A DNA stretch of 8,362 nucleotides, taken from Hyphomicrobiales bacterium (lineage in GTDB: Bacteria > Pseudomonadota > Alphaproteobacteria > Rhizobiales > UBA4765). Shown one piece after another: positions 6,843-8,362 of the stretch. A program made the position numbers and the translations under genes. Numbering within the stretch: the first letter of the stretch is position 1; every line of letters starts with the position of its first letter. Location: contig JAIYEB010000025.1 of the NCBI GenBank assembly GCA_027487195.1, positions 1-8,362 on the forward strand, given 5' to 3'. Below the pieces are notes generated by a model. The model was given only the letters and a program-made list of their open reading frames with translations. It had not been told where the DNA came from and did not search any database.

Positions 6843-6886
6843 TGGCAAGCGAACCGCGCGCGAAAGGCGGTTTGGCAAGCAATCCG
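6843..6886. repeat. Two near-identical 14-base direct repeats 30 bases apart
   Basis: TGGCAAGCGAACCG (6843-6856) and TGGCAAGCAATCCG (6873-6886) agree at 12 of 14 positions and begin exactly 30 bases apart, close to three helical turns. Between and partly within them AACCGC (6852-6857) and GCGGTT (6867-6872) form an inverted repeat with a 9-base loop. Such spacing suits two binding sites for one regulator on the same face of the DNA, but chance in a GC-rich stretch cannot be excluded. Confidence 0.3.
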
Positions 6887-6920
6887 TTCGCGAGCCGCAT
6901 TCGCTGAGCTTCAGCGAACG
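6885..6920 (-). terminator. Alternative hairpins over the SDR stop codon, possible terminator
   Basis: TTCGCTGA (6900-6907) and TCAGCGAA (6911-6918) form a perfect 8-base stem with a 3-base loop. The right arm contains the SDR stop codon (6911-6913). CGTTCGC (6885-6891) and GCGAACG (6914-6920) form a second perfect 7-base stem that uses the same right arm, so only one can exist at a time. No T-run follows on the minus strand, which makes a classical terminator unlikely; an RNA 3'-end stem is possible. Confidence 0.4.
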
Positions 6921-7687
6921 TAGGTTGCACCGTTCACGTCAAGCGTCGCGCCGGTCAGGTGGCGACAGGCACCAGAGCAAAGGAAAGCGATCAGTTCCGC
7001 AAGCTCGCCCGGTGGCACCCATTCGCCCATGGCAAGGGTCGCGGTCACCTTGTCTTCCCCACCCTGGATCGCTGCGAAATCCTCGCTCATCTTGGTCCGC
7101 ACGATGCCAGGCGAAACGATGTAGGACAGGATCCCGCGTTTGGCGTAGCCACGCGCAATCGTCTGCGCCGCTGCTTTCACCGCCGCTTTGCTCGCAGCAT
7201 AGGACAGCTGCGCTGGACTGGTTGAGCCACGCTGGGCGTTCCAGGACGCCATTGTCACCAGAATGCCACCACCCGTTACCAGCCAATGATGCACCGCGAG
7301 CCGCATCAGGTCGCAGGGCGCAAGAACATTGATGCGCCATTGCGCATCCCACGCCTCGCGCCAGGCCTCGTCACTATCCTCGACACCACCGCTCATGCGC
7401 GTGATCGCAGCGTTGAGGACAACCGCATCAATCCGCGTGGCCCAGGAAAGCGCGTCGCGCCAGAGCTCGGTCGCGCTGTTTGGATCGGCGAAGTCCGCCT
7501 CGATCAGAATGCGCCTGTCGGGCGGAAGTGCCGCCACCGCCTGCTCTGCACTTTTGCGCGCAGCCGGACCGCCGGCGTAGTGCACAATGAGGCGTGCGCC
7601 ACGCGACGCAAGCGTCCGGGCCGTCGCCTCACCGATCCCTGAAGAAGCGCCCGTGAGCAGGATGGTCTTGCCGGAAAGGTCGTGCAT
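6911..7687 (-). CDS. Short-chain dehydrogenase/reductase (SDR), classical type
   Basis: A 258-residue NAD(P)-dependent oxidoreductase of the classical SDR family. TGASSGIG (12-19) is the cofactor-binding motif. LNAA (91-94) is the NAAx motif. Asn120, Ser148, Tyr163 and Lys167 (YAASK) form the catalytic tetrad. SPGIVRT (192-198) is the usual PG motif, and the C-terminus has LTGATLDVNGATYVR, as expected of a complete family member. I chose the ATG at 7687-7685 because GGGG at 7696-7693 lies 5 bases upstream and the motif spacing is then normal; the frame is open upstream to 7807, but that part overlaps the divergent gene. A strand after the GxxxGxG motif reads LIVHYAGG and has no obvious acidic residue, so NADP may be preferred; this is a weak inference. 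It is like 3-oxoacyl-ACP reductase/FabG relatives, and the substrate cannot be told. It is divergent from the SnoaL-like gene. Confidence 0.94.
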   Translation of the reverse strand: MHDLSGKTILLTGASSGIGEATARTLASRGARLIVHYAGGPAARKSAEQAVAALPPDRRILIEADFADPNSATELWRDALSWATRIDAVVLNAAITRMSGGVEDSDEAWREAWDAQWRINVLAPCDLMRLAVHHWLVTGGGILVTMASWNAQRGSTSPAQLSYAASKAAVKAAAQTIARGYAKRGILSYIVSPGIVRTKMSEDFAAIQGGEDKVTATLAMGEWVPPGELAELIAFLCSGACRHLTGATLDVNGATYVR

Positions 7688-7702
7688 AGTGTCCCCTTTT
7701 GG

Positions 7703-7739
7703 TTGGCGTGACATGGCAACAATACCATGACCAAGCCAA
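7703..7739. promoter_or_regulatory. Operator-like palindrome in the SDR/SnoaL divergent gap
   Basis: The 73-base gap between the two divergent start codons holds nested inverted repeats. CATGG (7712-7716) and CCATG (7725-7729) are separated by 8 bases, and TTGGC (7703-7707) and GCCAA (7735-7739) flank them with centres only half a base apart. This layout is typical of a dimeric regulator that controls both genes. No regulator gene lies in the window. Core promoter boxes are not clear: TACCAT (7723-7728) could be a -10 for the plus-strand gene and TATTGT (7724-7719) one for the minus strand, each without a good -35 box. Confidence 0.45.
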
Positions 7740-7749
7740 TTCATTTTCC

Positions 7750-7753
7750 GGAG
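7750..7753 (+). promoter_or_regulatory. Shine-Dalgarno site that supports a TTG start
   Basis: GGAG lies 7 bases before the TTG at 7761-7763. The first in-frame ATG (7773) is 19 bases away from it, too far for good initiation, so the TTG is preferred. Confidence 0.6.
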
Positions 7754-7760
7754 TCCGGCC

Positions 7761-8252
7761 TTGATCGACCCGATGCTACAAGAGCTCAGCGACCGCGTCT
7801 CGATCATCGACCTGCTGAACCGCTACTGCCGCGCGCTCGATGGAATGGACCTTGATACGATTCCACTTCTGTTCACCGAGACCTGCGTCGTCTCCTATGG
7901 GCCGCGTCTTGAATCGCGTGGCTCAAGACAGCTTGCAGCTGATCTTCAGCGGCTGTGGCGCTGGCGGCGGACATCGCACCACCTGTCCAATCTGATGGTC
8001 GAGGTCGATGGCGACACCGCGACGGCGGAAAGCTACGTGATTGCCTGGCACGAGGCACCGGACGGCCAGACCGCGACGCTGTTTGGACAGTATCACGATC
8101 AACTGCTGCGGACGCCTGAGGGCTGGCGCATCGACAAGCGCAGACAGGTGATGAACGGCAGCGACGCTGGCTTCAAACTGGCGATCCATCCGCTGCAACG
8201 CCGCCCGCCTCCCCCCGGCTGGACAGCACCTGATATGACCGCAGCGTCATGA
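7761..8252 (+). CDS. SnoaL-like / NTF2-like domain protein
   Basis: A 163-residue single-domain protein of the nuclear transport factor 2 superfamily, SnoaL-like branch (SnoaL_4 type). The opening helix and turn (IIDLLNRYCRALDGMDLDTIPLLFTE, 15-40, read in parts) holds the typical Tyr22 and Asp27. SHHLSNLMVEVDGDTATAESY (72-92, read in parts) holds the conserved His73-His74 and the VDGDTA strand. FGQYHDQLLRTPEGWRIDKR (108-127) is the usual last pair of strands. Members include dehydratases, isomerases, hydrolases, ring-hydroxylating dioxygenase beta-like proteins and many of unknown role, so no reaction can be given. The start is TTG behind a good ribosome site. Its divergent neighbour is an SDR reductase, and the two probably act on the same small molecule and share a control site. 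The last 20 residues (RRPPPPGWTAPDM) are proline-rich and lie outside the domain. Confidence 0.88.
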   Translation: MIDPMLQELSDRVSIIDLLNRYCRALDGMDLDTIPLLFTETCVVSYGPRLESRGSRQLAADLQRLWRWRRTSHHLSNLMVEVDGDTATAESYVIAWHEAPDGQTATLFGQYHDQLLRTPEGWRIDKRRQVMNGSDAGFKLAIHPLQRRPPPPGWTAPDMTAAS

Positions 8253-8260
8253 AACGCACC

Positions 8261-8276
8261 GGCGCGCCCTCGCGCC
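8261..8276 (+). terminator. GC-rich hairpin after the SnoaL-like gene
   Basis: GGCGCG (8261-8266) and CGCGCC (8271-8276) form a perfect 6-base stem with a 4-base loop (CCCT), 9 bases after the stop codon. The following bases (TGACCGCCTTTCGTT) hold only short T-runs, so termination would be weak. Position and strength still make it the best terminator candidate for this gene. After it, 8277-8362 shows no gene I can support. Confidence 0.42.
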
Positions 8277-8362
8277 TGACCGCCTTTCGTTCCAGCGCCG
8301 AGGGCTTAAGCGCCAGATGAACGTGGGCCCAGTGAGTTTTTGCCAATTCGATTCATGACTAC

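Larger units (their letters stand above)
6584..6910. other. 327-base gene-free leader upstream of the isomerase operon
   Basis: This stretch separates the isomerase-Gfo/Idh operon from the SDR gene, both on the minus strand, and should hold the operon promoter. I see no protein with recognisable homology on either strand. A 30-codon frame on the plus strand (6667-6759) and an 88-codon frame on the minus strand (6664-6930, overlapping the SDR end) look accidental. The left third holds nested inverted repeats and the right third holds a spaced direct repeat and hairpins, listed separately. I could not find a convincing sigma-70 promoter; the minus strand has TTGAAG (6669-6664) followed 17 bases later by AGATAG, which is a weak match. 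Confidence 0.6.

Noticed and set aside
6664..6930. 88-codon minus-strand frame in the gene-free stretch.
   Set aside because: It overlaps the SDR end, has no recognisable motif, and its start lacks a ribosome site that I could see.
8316..8357. Short plus-strand frame that starts ATGAACGTGGG near the right edge.
   Set aside because: It stops after 13 codons and has no ribosome site; the window ends before any further gene could be judged.

Overview
The window looks like chromosomal DNA of a GC-rich alphaproteobacterium, probably a member of the Hyphomicrobiales (Rhizobiales). The basis is the strong G/C bias at third codon positions, the use of GTG and TTG starts behind good Shine-Dalgarno sites, and the gene types: a DEAD-box helicase with a basic tail, paired sugar isomerase and Gfo/Idh genes, and a two-subunit GMC oxidoreductase. 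This placement is an inference from style, not from a marker gene. I see no insertion sequence, tRNA, rRNA, CRISPR array or phage gene.

Layout. (1) Positions 1-111 may hold the last codons of a plus-strand gene entering from the left. (2) At 148-2218 a small protein on the minus strand (148-564) and a GMC-family FAD oxidoreductase on the plus strand (566-2218) stand head to head with their start regions touching. The small protein resembles the small partner subunits of GMC dehydrogenases, so the pair is probably one enzyme. (3) A 289-base gap with a dyad and a possible promoter leads to a plus-strand DEAD-box RNA helicase (2508-4304) with a DbpA-type RNA-binding domain. (4) Convergent to it lies a tight minus-strand operon: a TIM-barrel sugar isomerase/epimerase (5522-6583) followed by a Gfo/Idh/MocA oxidoreductase (4347-5522). 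Their stop and start overlap. (5) A 327-base gene-free stretch (6584-6910) holds several inverted repeats and one spaced direct repeat. (6) A minus-strand SDR oxidoreductase (6911-7687) and a plus-strand SnoaL/NTF2-like protein (7761-8252) diverge from a 73-base gap holding an operator-like palindrome. (7) A hairpin follows the last gene; the final 86 bases show no gene I can support.

How the genes may work together. A two-subunit GMC dehydrogenase, a TIM-barrel isomerase/epimerase and a Gfo/Idh oxidoreductase are the enzyme types used when bacteria oxidise sugars or glycosides at a ring carbon and then isomerise, cleave or reduce the keto-sugar. A scattered keto-glycoside or sugar-acid catabolic locus is therefore a reasonable hypothesis, but no substrate can be read from the sequence. 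The helicase is a housekeeping RNA-metabolism gene and probably unrelated. The SDR and SnoaL-like pair looks like a separate small-molecule unit. I found no clearly new biological system. The most unusual points are the touching divergent starts of the two GMC subunits and the mutually exclusive hairpins at the SDR stop codon.
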